Below are positions 52,525 through 61,406 of a DNA stretch of 64,000 bases, piece by piece. Under the pieces are notes generated by a model, which saw nothing but the letters and a program-made list of their open reading frames with translations, was not told the DNA's origin and ran no database searches. The stretch is from assembly GCF_013410745.1 (NCBI RefSeq), contig NZ_JACCFY010000001.1:372001-436000 (forward strand), in the 5' to 3' direction. Both the position numbers and the translations under genes were made by a program. Every line of letters starts with the position of its first letter. Within the stretch, counting starts at the first letter, position 1. The stretch is from Nesterenkonia xinjiangensis (GTDB taxonomy: Bacteria > Actinomycetota > Actinomycetes > Actinomycetales > Micrococcaceae).

Positions 52525-54342
52525 GAGCGGGTGCGACGCGGTCACCGATGAGCTGTTCTGCGCGATCCACCGCACGAGGTCCACGAGGCTGCCGCCGATC
52601 ACCTGATGCCCAGCGACGAGTTTCGGCCGGGACACCATCCCCTCGACCAGCGGGCGTGCCCAGGGCCGGCCCGCGGCACGGCGCGGGATCACCACGTCGA
52701 CGGGTGCCCAGCGCAGCTCAGGGACCGACCGCACAGCACGGACGGCCGCCCGTGCTGCTGTCTCGATGACCTCCTCGGGTAGGAGCTCCTGACGCCTGGC
52801 GGCCGTCACCCACAAGACCTCGTCACGGGTGGCGTACAGCCGGATCCGGGCACCGGCCGGACGTGTCTGGACGAGCCACTCCCCCTTCGACTCCTCCAGG
52901 AGCTCCACAGCCTCAGGGAGTCGGAGCCTGCGCTGTCTGGGATCGCCCCACCGTGCCTTGGGCGGAGTGAGCACCAGCGGTGCCGTGCTGTCTGCGAAGA
53001 TCCGCCGGCAGTCCTCGGCATTGGAGACTACGGCGCCGCGGGGGCGCAGGATGAGGGACTCGCCGAGCAGCTGGCGGACCAGCTCATGCCGCCGCAGTAT
53101 CCGGCGGGTGGAGAGCATGTCCTGGGTCGTGGGACCGCTGCGGAGGAACCAGAGCTCGCTCCCGGCTCCATCGCGGGCCTGCTTCACGGCGCCCCACGAA
53201 GTCACTCCCCAGCCGTCAGCGGCCAGGACCGCGCGCATGACGTCTCCGAGCAGCAGGCCGTTCGTCCCATCCGGCCAGTCTTCCGGGACCTCGTCCCTCA
53301 CCGCACAAGGCGCTGCAGGTGCGGGAGGAGCCGCCCGGCCCAACGGGGCGTCCGTCGAGCCCTGCTCGCGACGGATCTCCCAGATCGCCCCTGCCACATC
53401 CTGAGGGCGCCCTTGCACCGGGTGGGTGGCGCCGCCGTAGCCCGCGCTGACGTTGGCCTCCAGGACGCAGGGCGCCCCGGTCCTTTGGTCGATCACGACG
53501 TCCACGCCGCCCCAGTGCAGGCCCGGGATCGCCTTGGCGGCCTCCACAGCGAGCCTCGGAACGCGGGGGTCCACGGTGTCCGACACCTCGTGGGGCTCGC
53601 CGCCGCCGGAGATGCCCCCGACATTGCGCACCAGGACCTCGTGGCCCGGGTTCACCACGGAGGTGAGGTCCAGCCCCTGCGCCGCCAGCACGGTGTCCAC
53701 CACGCTGTCCTTGGGGATCGGGATGCGCTCCAGCATGGGGTTCCGTCGCCGTTCCTCGTTCTTGGCATCGATCAGCGCCTCGAGGGATCTCACCCCATCC
53801 CCGATGACGCGCGGCAGCACCCGGCGGACGACGGCGAAGCACCGCTGGGGAGTCACCAGGCAGCGGTACTCCTCCGCAAACTCGATCTGTTCCTCCACCA
53901 CGACTCCCTGACGGTGCTTCGCTGCGCGGTGGAACGCCCTGACGATGCTCTCCGGGTCGGTGAGACGGACACTCACGCCGCGGCCGGCCGACCCGACACG
54001 GGGCTTCACGACGACGGGAGCTCCGCGGCTCTCTGCCCAGGCCACCGCCTCGTCGGCGTCCATGACCAGGCGTCCTTGGGGCGTGCTGACCCCTGCGGCG
54101 CGGAGGAAGCGCCGTGCCAGCTCCTTGTCGTCCACGATCAGGGCCGCCACCGATGACTCATGGTTGATGGCCCCGTCGATCAGGTAGCGCCGCCCTCGGG
54201 ACTGCAGGACACCCTGGCGAGTGCTGAGCCAGGTGACCTCGCCGCCGTCGCGGGCTCCCGCTGTGGCGGCGAGCTGCCCAGCCACCCTGTTCAGCGTCGG
54301 CGACCAGATCAGCTCCTGGACATCAACGTCTCGCAGATCCAT
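52519..54342 (-). CDS. Two-lobed ATP-grasp amide ligase (ATP-grasp no. 3)
   Basis: 607-aa protein related to the ATP-grasp module of cyanophycin and glutathione synthetases. The N-terminal half is a full ATP-grasp: FLRAAGVSTPQGRLV, VVVKPRVGSAGRGVSV (nucleotide lysine and glycine loop), VIGDGVRSLEALIDAKN, and the metal site VLEANVSAGYGG. The C-terminal half (about 360-607) repeats the fold in degenerate form (HELVRQLLGESLILRPRG, PVDVVIPRR) without a clear glycine loop. There is no Mur-ligase domain, so it is not cyanophycin synthetase. Start at 54342 has AAGGTGGGGG upstream; 54393 is an alternative. Predicted to join an amino acid to a carboxylate via acyl phosphate. Confidence 0.75.
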   Translation of the reverse strand: MDLRDVDVQELIWSPTLNRVAGQLAATAGARDGGEVTWLSTRQGVLQSRGRRYLIDGAINHESSVAALIVDDKELARRFLRAAGVSTPQGRLVMDADEAVAWAESRGAPVVVKPRVGSAGRGVSVRLTDPESIVRAFHRAAKHRQGVVVEEQIEFAEEYRCLVTPQRCFAVVRRVLPRVIGDGVRSLEALIDAKNEERRRNPMLERIPIPKDSVVDTVLAAQGLDLTSVVNPGHEVLVRNVGGISGGGEPHEVSDTVDPRVPRLAVEAAKAIPGLHWGGVDVVIDQRTGAPCVLEANVSAGYGGATHPVQGRPQDVAGAIWEIRREQGSTDAPLGRAAPPAPAAPCAVRDEVPEDWPDGTNGLLLGDVMRAVLAADGWGVTSWGAVKQARDGAGSELWFLRSGPTTQDMLSTRRILRRHELVRQLLGESLILRPRGAVVSNAEDCRRIFADSTAPLVLTPPKARWGDPRQRRLRLPEAVELLEESKGEWLVQTRPAGARIRLYATRDEVLWVTAARRQELLPEEVIETAARAAVRAVRSVPELRWAPVDVVIPRRAAGRPWARPLVEGMVSRPKLVAGHQVIGGSLVDLVRWIAQNSSSVTASHPLT

Positions 54343-54508
54343 GTCCCCCACCTTGTCAACTTCATCTGTGCGTTGCGCCACGTCCTGCCTCATCTTCGGC
54401 CGGCGGCCCCGGGCGTGCCGTCACTGATCCGGTATGTGCCCAGCTGGCTGTCGAGGAATTTCACCGACGGCCCTCGGCGCCAGGCCTCCAGAGTGAGGCC
54501 CAGGCTCG

Positions 54509-55759
54509 TTAGCCGTCCGCCCCGGTGGAGAACCCGGACACACCGGTGGCCGACGCCGGCCGGGAGTCCACACACATGAGGTGCTCACCGGCGAGGGTCC
54601 CGGCGACGGCCAGCTCGTTGAACAGGGCGACGGCTGCCGCAGATCCCTCCAGGTGGCCCCGGGCGATCCCGCCCACCACGTCCTCGGCCCGCGCGTAACC
54701 ACGCAGTCCGGAGCCGGCCGCGGCCCTGGCGAGGTGCTCCAGAAAGTCCTCCATCACGGAGACGCCCTCCCAGCGGACATCGAGGGCGACGGTCGCCTGC
54801 GGCTCTCCGAACGCCTCGCCCGCCCCCTCGGCCACCGTGCGGGCCAAGATCCGACGAGCCAGTTCGAGGCTCCAGGCGGGGTCCTCGGCGGACTGCATAG
54901 ACAGCCACGGTCGCTCAGAGACATCCACGACGACGACGTCCTGGGTCTCCAGAGGGCTCTTCGCCCCTCGGCTGAGGACGACGTCGACGGCGATCACCGC
55001 GAGCCCGGGGAAGACGGATGCGACCTCCTCCGAGTGGGTGACCAGCGACGGGTGGATCGTGGAGCGCACCTCTGCCCCGCCTCCGCCGGTGCCCCAGGCT
55101 CCAGCCGGCGAGTGGAAGGCCGAGACGACCTCACCGGCGATGAGCAGGAAACGGACGAACTCCCCACGGACCTGCTCCTCGATCAGGTACCGGTAGTTCT
55201 TCCGTGTCCTGGTCTGGTCATCCTCCCGCGGAGTATGGATCGCCGTGAAGGCGTAGGAGGCCGTGGTGTAGTCCGGGCGCAGCTGGGGAGCCACGCGCAG
55301 ATCACGGATGCCTTCCAGCAGGTCTTCGGTGCTGGTGATCCCGGTGCGGGTCTCGATGGTGTTGTCGCCCACCATGGGCTTGAGCACCACAGGGAAACCG
55401 CGCCGCTCGGCGAAGGCCAGGGCGGCGCGGGTGCCGCCGCCGATGGTGAACGTGGCACCCTCGGGCACCCGGATGCGATGCTGCTCGAGCATGGCACGAC
55501 GCACCCGCCGGTCCTGGACCAGGGTCGCGGTGGAGAGCTGGGTCTGCTGCGGGACGCCATGGGCGAAGGAGCCGCCGTCGAGGGTGCCGTCCTCATGGGT
55601 CAGCAGCAGAGCCTGCCCCGGGAAGAGCAGGGTCCCACAGCCGGCCTGCAGCGCGGCAGCGTGCACGAGCCAGCCGTCGGTGAGCTCGGGAGGGCAGTCT
55701 GCGGCGAGGGCCGCTGACGTCTCCCCTGCGGTCTGAGGCGAGCGAGGTGAGGTGGACAT
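54509..55759 (-). CDS. Degenerate ATP-grasp protein with acylphosphatase-like tail (ATP-grasp no. 2)
   Basis: 416-aa paralogue of the flanking ATP-grasp genes (RRAMLEQHRIRVPEGATF and FAERRGFPVVLKP align with them). Key parts look altered: after VVLKP the glycine-rich loop is GDNTIETRTGI, and the E-x-N metal motif is replaced by VVVDVSERPWLS. The last about 90 residues (VRWEGVSVMEDFLEHLARAAA, LRGYARAEDVVGGIARGHLEG) resemble an acylphosphatase fold lacking the catalytic Arg. It may be a regulatory or carrier subunit of its neighbours. The ATG overlaps the fusion gene's stop (TGATG), so stoichiometric coupled expression is likely. Confidence 0.65.
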   Translation of the reverse strand: MSTSPRSPQTAGETSAALAADCPPELTDGWLVHAAALQAGCGTLLFPGQALLLTHEDGTLDGGSFAHGVPQQTQLSTATLVQDRRVRRAMLEQHRIRVPEGATFTIGGGTRAALAFAERRGFPVVLKPMVGDNTIETRTGITSTEDLLEGIRDLRVAPQLRPDYTTASYAFTAIHTPREDDQTRTRKNYRYLIEEQVRGEFVRFLLIAGEVVSAFHSPAGAWGTGGGGAEVRSTIHPSLVTHSEEVASVFPGLAVIAVDVVLSRGAKSPLETQDVVVVDVSERPWLSMQSAEDPAWSLELARRILARTVAEGAGEAFGEPQATVALDVRWEGVSVMEDFLEHLARAAAGSGLRGYARAEDVVGGIARGHLEGSAAAVALFNELAVAGTLAGEHLMCVDSRPASATGVSGFSTGADG

Positions 55760-58700
55760 CAGTTCCCCTTCCTGACCAGACGGGCTGCGCGCCGTGTCAC
55801 CGCCGAGGTGATGCGGGCGGGGTCGCGCAGCACACGGGCTGCGCGGACGGGATCGCTCAGTGCCCGTCTCGCCCGTGCCGACGCGCTTCGGGAGGCGTCC
55901 TGCCCGGCGACGGGATTCTTCCGGATCTCGAAGCCCTCGACCCCCGGGTCCTGCACGTGCACGGTGGTCACCGAGGTCGGACGGGCGCGCCGGGGGCCCA
56001 GCACCGCGGCGGTGGCCAGGGCGGCGACCGCGTCTGTGGGCCCCGACACCACGGCCTCCACGGACCGGTCGGACTTGCGGCGGATCCATCCGGTGCAGCC
56101 GAACTCGGCGGCACGACGGCTGAACCAGCCCCGGTACCCCACGCCGACGACCCTCCCCCGAGCACGGATGCGCACGCTGAGCCTCTCGGCCCGCTCCGGG
56201 AGGACGTGCAGGCCGAACTCTCCGGCGGCCCGACGCAGGAACTGGCTGGAGACCCGACGCGGGGTGCCGAACATGGGGTACTCGGCCACCGGGAGCGCCG
56301 CCACGGCGTTGAGCTCGCAGATCGCACCCTCCTGCTCATCGAGCGGGCGGGTATGGTCCTCCAGCAGGAAGTCCACTCCGCAGTAGGCCAGCCCGGGGAC
56401 GGCCTTCACCGCCTCCACCGAGGCCTTCAGGATGCTGGGGTGGATCTCGTCGAGTATCTCGATGGAGTCTCCGCCCTGGGTGAGGTTGTTCCCGCTGTTG
56501 AGCAGGACCCGCTCCCCGGCGGGGATCACGCTGTCCCCCTGATACCCGGCCTTCGCGCTCTCATGCCGAGCGGTGGCGTTCCACTTCAGCTTCAGCGTGG
56601 CCAGGTGGGAGTTCTGCTTGCGGGCGGCGTTCTTCGCCAGGATCAGCTCGATCAGCGTGGAGGTCCCGTCTCCCACCACGGAGGCGGGCACTCGCTCGAC
56701 GGCGGCCACGACCTCATCGCCGAGCACCATGATCCGATAGTCGCGCCCATGGATGTGCTTCTCCACGATGAAGTCCCCCGAGCCCATGACGCTCTGCCTC
56801 ATACGGTCCAGGGCGGAGCCCAGCTCCTCGGCGTTGACGATGTTGGCGGTGACGCCCACACCCATGGATCCAGCGGCAGGTTTGAGGACCACCGGGAAGC
56901 CGATGCGCTCCGCGTACTGCAGGGCGCTGCCGGCGTCGCCGTTGCTGAAGGTGCGTCCGAGCGGAACCGGGCAGCCGTTGCGGTGCAGCAGGATCCGGGT
57001 GGACTCCTTGTGCCGGACGATGGAGGCCGCCACCACGCTGGAGAGCGGCCAGCGGGCGGTGCGGAACGACAGCGGCGACCGTTCACCGTCATCGGCCTGG
57101 AATGTCGATTTGTTGAACCGGCGGGTGTTCAGCCCGTAGGCCAGAGCTTCCCGCTCCACGATGTGCCCGTGCACCGCGTAGGACCCCATGGGGCGGATGT
57201 AGTCGACGTCGTCGTAGGTCAGCGCAGGGCGGCCCTCCAGCGTCGGGGCCGGCGGGGTCGGGTAGGTGGCGTAGTGGACGACGACGCCCACGAGATTCTC
57301 GTAGGCGAGATCGACGCCCAGTCCCGGGACCGAAGGGACGACGACCTGGTGGAGCACATCATCGGCGTCGTACTCCGGCTCGTACTCGGTCTCGTCATCC
57401 TCCTCGACCTCGTCGTCGACGTCGTGGCCGCCCTCGCGCGGTCCGGTGTCGTCATCCTCATCGTCGGTCCGCGCCGCCCGGCGTGCAGACTCGAGCTCCG
57501 CATCGGCGTCCGTCTCGACGTCGGCCGCGACGCCCACCCCAATGGCGGTCTCCGACTCGGCGGCGGTCTCCGTCTCGGCGGCAGCCTCACTCTCCGCGGA
57601 GTCTCCATCAGCACCTTCGGCGAGCGCGTCGTCCTCGATCGGCTCCTCGGCCCCCTCCCAGCCGAAGTCCGCCTCCTGCTCCTCCGTCCGGCGGCTCGCG
57701 GTCTCGGCAGCCGCCTGCGCCTCTTCCGCCTGGGCGTCGGCGGCGGCCTCTCGGGCTGCGGCCAGGGCCGCCTGCTCCGGGTCCAGGACTCGGGTGGTGA
57801 TCTCCACATGGTTCTCCACCACGGCGGCCAGCCGGGCGGAATCGATGCGCGGCAGGGCCAGCGCCAGGTGCCGCAGCGCGGAGGTGGTCAGGCGGCTGGC
57901 GCCGACCATGCGGGTCAGGGCCACGGTGGCGTCGGGGTTCGCACGCAGCACAGCCTCGGCCAGATCGATGCTCTCCAACAGGCCACCGGCCTGGGCGGGA
58001 CGGACGTTGACCGCCCGCAGGGGACGCCCTCCGTGCCCGGCGACGACGTCGGCGGCGTCCCACATCGAGCCGTCGCCCATGATGCGCAGGTCCACCTGGC
58101 GGTCACGCCTCAGCCAGGTCTGACGGTCGGCACGGCGCTGCAGGGACCGCAGCTGATCACCGTCCCCGGAGGGGACCGGCTGGCCCAGCACCAGCTGGGA
58201 GGGCAGGCGACCGCGGCTCATCTCACGGGCCAGTCGGCCGACCAGCCGGTGGGCCTCCTGGGAGCTGAGCGTACGGGCCACGGTGACCCAGAGCGGTCGG
58301 TCAGCAGCCTCCTCCCCGGCGGCCCGGTTGGCGGCCGTCACGTCCGTCAGGAAGGCCAGAGCCTCGTCGACGTCGGCGGGCACGGTCACCCGGCTGTGGT
58401 CGTAGCGCTCACGCTGGCCGTCCAGGCGGTCGAGCACCCGCTGGTGGTCGGCGCGCGGGGACACTGTGGTGGGAGCCAGGGGGGCGGCATCCCGACGACG
58501 TCCCAGCAGGTCGACCAGTGGGAGGTCGTGGGCTCGGGACGCCAGGTCGAGCAGAGCGACCTCGAGTCCGAGCAGCGTCCCGCGGAACGGCCGGGTGTGA
58601 CCGTCCCGGCCCTGAGCGGAGGCCAGGGCACGCAGCCGGGCCATGGATTGGCGGATGGCGTGCAGAGTATCGGCAGGCGTCGCCACCGCCAGGGTGTGCC

Positions 58701-58971
58701 CTTGCAGGGATTCCACCGCCGTCTGGGCGAACGCCCAGGAGTCGCCGGCGTCGTCACCGGTGCGGCCGCCACGGGGCTGTCCCTCTCCCTGCCCACGGAT
58801 CTCGGAGCCGTCTGCGGTGACGGCGCCGAGGGCGAAGATGATGTTGCTGGGCCGCACGGAGGACCGACGACGCGGCACCCGATAGGACAGCGCGCGGGCG
58901 AAGGTGATGCGGATGGTGCCCTCAGGGGCCGTCGGGGATCCCGCGACCTCAGTGGCGTCAGAGTGGGTCAT
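55759..58971 (-). CDS. Three-part fusion: enolase-superfamily domain, ATP-grasp ligase, acylphosphatase domain
   Basis: 1070-aa multidomain protein. Residues about 20-390 match the enolase superfamily (dipeptide-epimerase/OSB-synthase type): RGTLLGLEVALLDLASRAHDLPLVDLLG, QPVPSGDGDQLRSL, VNVRPAQAGGLLESIDLAE, LALALPRIDS. Its acid-base Lys and most metal ligands are replaced, so it is probably inactive. Residues 400-538 are an Ala/Glu then strongly acidic linker. Residues about 600-925 are a complete ATP-grasp (PVVLKPAAGSMGVGV, VVGDGTSTLIELILAKN, metal motif ICELNAVAA). Residues about 930-1018 are acylphosphatase-like (RGRVVGVGYRGWFSRRA, GFEIRKN), with the catalytic Arg but Arg in place of Asn. 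No good Shine-Dalgarno motif; a TAGCAT -10 lies in the 5' gap. Confidence 0.8.
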   Translation of the reverse strand: MTHSDATEVAGSPTAPEGTIRITFARALSYRVPRRRSSVRPSNIIFALGAVTADGSEIRGQGEGQPRGGRTGDDAGDSWAFAQTAVESLQGHTLAVATPADTLHAIRQSMARLRALASAQGRDGHTRPFRGTLLGLEVALLDLASRAHDLPLVDLLGRRRDAAPLAPTTVSPRADHQRVLDRLDGQRERYDHSRVTVPADVDEALAFLTDVTAANRAAGEEAADRPLWVTVARTLSSQEAHRLVGRLAREMSRGRLPSQLVLGQPVPSGDGDQLRSLQRRADRQTWLRRDRQVDLRIMGDGSMWDAADVVAGHGGRPLRAVNVRPAQAGGLLESIDLAEAVLRANPDATVALTRMVGASRLTTSALRHLALALPRIDSARLAAVVENHVEITTRVLDPEQAALAAAREAAADAQAEEAQAAAETASRRTEEQEADFGWEGAEEPIEDDALAEGADGDSAESEAAAETETAAESETAIGVGVAADVETDADAELESARRAARTDDEDDDTGPREGGHDVDDEVEEDDETEYEPEYDADDVLHQVVVPSVPGLGVDLAYENLVGVVVHYATYPTPPAPTLEGRPALTYDDVDYIRPMGSYAVHGHIVEREALAYGLNTRRFNKSTFQADDGERSPLSFRTARWPLSSVVAASIVRHKESTRILLHRNGCPVPLGRTFSNGDAGSALQYAERIGFPVVLKPAAGSMGVGVTANIVNAEELGSALDRMRQSVMGSGDFIVEKHIHGRDYRIMVLGDEVVAAVERVPASVVGDGTSTLIELILAKNAARKQNSHLATLKLKWNATARHESAKAGYQGDSVIPAGERVLLNSGNNLTQGGDSIEILDEIHPSILKASVEAVKAVPGLAYCGVDFLLEDHTRPLDEQEGAICELNAVAALPVAEYPMFGTPRRVSSQFLRRAAGEFGLHVLPERAERLSVRIRARGRVVGVGYRGWFSRRAAEFGCTGWIRRKSDRSVEAVVSGPTDAVAALATAAVLGPRRARPTSVTTVHVQDPGVEGFEIRKNPVAGQDASRSASARARRALSDPVRAARVLRDPARITSAVTRRAARLVRKGN

Positions 58972-59124
58972 CGTCTCAGCGGCGCTCTCGTCGATCAGTC
59001 TCGTGGGGTGCTCCGGCCAGTTGGGCCGGGCAGTCGATCGGGCAGGGACCAGACCGCTGCGATGCTATCACCGCAGCCATCCCGGATCGGGGCACAGAGG
59101 ACGCGATTCAGCAGCAGCTCAGCC

Positions 59125-59541
59125 TCATTCCCCTGCTCCGCCTCCGGTCAGGCGGCGAAGCCGTCTCAGCGTGCTGCGGAGGGCTCTTCCGAGGCCGCTG
59201 CCCGAGGCTCCCTGCCGAGCAGCCGTCGTCGTGGCGTGCACAGCCTGCCGAGCCTCCTCGGGGCCGTCGGCCCGCAGCACCCGCTCCGGTCCGAAGCGGC
59301 CCAGCGCCTCCTGATGCAGCTCAGTGACGGAGTCCGTCTCCGACGCAGGGACTGCGATATGCGTGACCAGCACCGCGGCGGGAGCGTCCAGGTCTGCGAG
59401 GCTCTCCACCCAGAGCACGGACGGGCAGCCGGTGTGTTCGCCGCGGATCAGCGCCTCCAGCGTCTGCGGGTCCGGGGCGTCGTCGAGACCTCGCGCCGCC
59501 TTCCCCGCGTGCAGCAGCAGCGGCAGTTCTCGGGTGCTCAT
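59125..59541 (-). CDS. Small protein of unknown function in the ATP-grasp locus
   Basis: 138-aa protein. It begins STRELPLLLHAGKAARGLDD; the middle has alternating hydrophobic strands (PSVLWVESLAD, APAAVLVTHIAVPAS), and the end is a basic tail LGRALRSTLRRLRRLTGG. I recognise no family. It starts 10 bp after the amide-synthase gene and is presumably cotranscribed with it. The basic tail could contact membrane or an acidic polymer, which is speculation. Confidence 0.55.
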   Translation of the reverse strand: MSTRELPLLLHAGKAARGLDDAPDPQTLEALIRGEHTGCPSVLWVESLADLDAPAAVLVTHIAVPASETDSVTELHQEALGRFGPERVLRADGPEEARQAVHATTTAARQGASGSGLGRALRSTLRRLRRLTGGGAGE

Positions 59542-59550
59542 GATGCCTCC

Positions 59551-61248
59551 TCAGCCGCGCCGCAGCGGGGTGGGATCGGTCTCAGTCAGGCGGTTCTCAT
59601 GCCGACGCAGCCACAGCGCCAGCAGGGCGAGTCCGCGGATCAGGTGCTGGGCCCGGGTACGGGTGAGCTGACGGCGCCACAGCTCGGCGTCGCCGTCGCG
59701 CAGCTTCTCCCCGAGCAGGGCCGCCGCCGGGGAGGCCATGACAAGCTCCCGATACCAGGCGGCCGCGTCCAGCGAGGCGCCGCGGCGCACATGCTGACGG
59801 CCCGTGGTGAGGTCCGCGGCGGTGGGGATGTCGTCGAACTCAGGACGCACCCGGCGCAGCAGGTCCGGGTACCAGCGGCCGTCCCGTTTCGCCGCGGGCT
59901 CCACACGCAGAGCCTGCGAGACCACCTGGTGGGACATGATCGGCACCGCCGTCGGCCGGCTTCCGCCCAGCACGGCGGCTGGGGCCATGCTGATGCCGGG
60001 CAGCGTGCGGGTCAGGTAGGCCGTGAGCGTCGCCCCCTGCGGGTGCTCGGCCAAGGGTTCGGCGATCGTCATGAAGTCATCGCGCCCTGCGGCGGTCAAC
60101 GCGCCCGCCACTCCCGGGGCGAGGAGCTCCTCGGCCACCTGCAGGTATCGGGCCAGGCGGCCGAACCGGGAGGTCATCAGCTCCTGCGACCCGCCTCCCT
60201 CCTGGAGCACGGCAGGATCGTCGGGGAATCCGCCGCCCAGGAAGACCCCTCCGCCGAGACCGTCGAGCACGGTCCCCTGCTGACGGGCCAGCTCACGTGC
60301 CACCGGCATGAGCCACACATGGAAGGAGGCCTGATGCCCCGTCACCTCAGCGTAGTCCGCGAAGTCCTGCGCGAAGCCGTCGTGCCGGCCGGGCACGATC
60401 CGCTGCCGGATTCCCAGACCGGAGGCGATCCGGGCCGCGGTGAGCTCCTCCAGAGTCGTGCCGGTGTCGGAGCTGGTGGTCCAGGCGGTCAGCCCGCCGG
60501 GCTGGCCCAACTCGTCTGCGAGGCCGGTCAGCAGCCGGGAGTCACGGCCTCCGGAGAGCATCGGCTGCAGCGGGCCGCTCTCGCCGAGCGCGGCGACCTG
60601 ACCACGCATCGCCTCCAGGACTTCGCTGGTGAGGCTCTCCGGGGTCAGGCCCGGTTCCGGGGTGATCTGCTCCCAGGGCCAGGTCACACGGCTGCGGCGC
60701 GGAGCGCCGCCGCGCTCCAGACGCACCTGCTCCATGGGGCCCAGACGGCGGATCCCCTCCACGGTGGTGCGTCCGGCCAGGGGCGCGCCGATGCCGATGA
60801 TCTGTGCCCAGCCGGTCCAGTCGGGGGCGAGCGGCCCCGGCGCGGTGTCCACCAGCAGATTCAGCTGGGTGGCGAAGTAGACGACGTCCTCATGCTGCTC
60901 CACGTAGACGGGCTGGACCCCGGAGATGCCGGTGTGCAGGACCGTCGCGCCGTCAGGCTCCAGGACCACTCCCGCGACGTCGGCGTCACGGGCGGCGTGC
61001 TCCCACCGCACCGGCGCGGTCCCGAGCCCCGCGGGCTCCGGAGTGGCGGTGGAGAACATCCAGGCCTCGCCACAGTCCTCGGGGCGGGCCCGCAGCGCGG
61101 TGCTGCCGATGAGCAGCGCCGCAGGACGGTCGACGATCACCGCGGTGCCACTCTCCTGTGGAGTGAGTCCGGCCGCGCCGGCCATGCGCCGCACACGCGC
61201 AGGATCGCCGGCTCCGAGCATGCCGCAGACTCGGGTCGTCTCGGTCAC
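59551..61248 (-). CDS. Asparagine-synthetase-like amide-bond synthase
   Basis: 565-aa protein of the asparagine synthetase class B superfamily. The N-terminal Ntn-hydrolase-like domain has CGMLGAG, and GISGVQPVYVEQHEDVVYFATQLNLLV aligns with the usual LGIRPLYY region. The synthetase domain has the PP-loop PMLSGGRDSRLL near residues 229-240. The glutaminase Cys is at position 8, not 2, so it cannot act as an N-terminal nucleophile unless processed. Synthetase-only relatives include beta-lactam synthetases and lasso-peptide cyclases, which adenylate a carboxylate for intramolecular or intermolecular amide formation. The GTG at 61248 has AAGGAG at the ideal 6 nt; an ATG at 61254 abuts that motif. 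Confidence 0.78.
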   Translation of the reverse strand: MTETTRVCGMLGAGDPARVRRMAGAAGLTPQESGTAVIVDRPAALLIGSTALRARPEDCGEAWMFSTATPEPAGLGTAPVRWEHAARDADVAGVVLEPDGATVLHTGISGVQPVYVEQHEDVVYFATQLNLLVDTAPGPLAPDWTGWAQIIGIGAPLAGRTTVEGIRRLGPMEQVRLERGGAPRRSRVTWPWEQITPEPGLTPESLTSEVLEAMRGQVAALGESGPLQPMLSGGRDSRLLTGLADELGQPGGLTAWTTSSDTGTTLEELTAARIASGLGIRQRIVPGRHDGFAQDFADYAEVTGHQASFHVWLMPVARELARQQGTVLDGLGGGVFLGGGFPDDPAVLQEGGGSQELMTSRFGRLARYLQVAEELLAPGVAGALTAAGRDDFMTIAEPLAEHPQGATLTAYLTRTLPGISMAPAAVLGGSRPTAVPIMSHQVVSQALRVEPAAKRDGRWYPDLLRRVRPEFDDIPTAADLTTGRQHVRRGASLDAAAWYRELVMASPAAALLGEKLRDGDAELWRRQLTRTRAQHLIRGLALLALWLRRHENRLTETDPTPLRRG

Positions 61249-61406
61249 AGACATCTCCTTGCGCGCCCGGTGCCCGGACGCCGACTCTTCGGGGACCTCG
61301 GATGCACGAGGATGGCAGAGGCCCGGGGCGTCGGCGAAGCACCGCGCCTCCGGCTTGGTACGATCCTAACGCTCGTGAACCCCTGCACCTGGAGGCGACC
61401 ACACCG

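Noticed and set aside
52519-58971. Cyanophycin synthetase (CphA)
   Set aside because: ATP-grasp modules are similar, but no Mur-ligase domain is present in any of the three proteins.
52519-61248. Lasso-peptide or graspetide biosynthetic cluster
   Set aside because: An AsnB-like enzyme and ATP-grasp ligases are present, but I see no precursor peptide, leader protease or RRE domain, and the ATP-grasp modules look cyanophycin/glutathione-synthetase-like.
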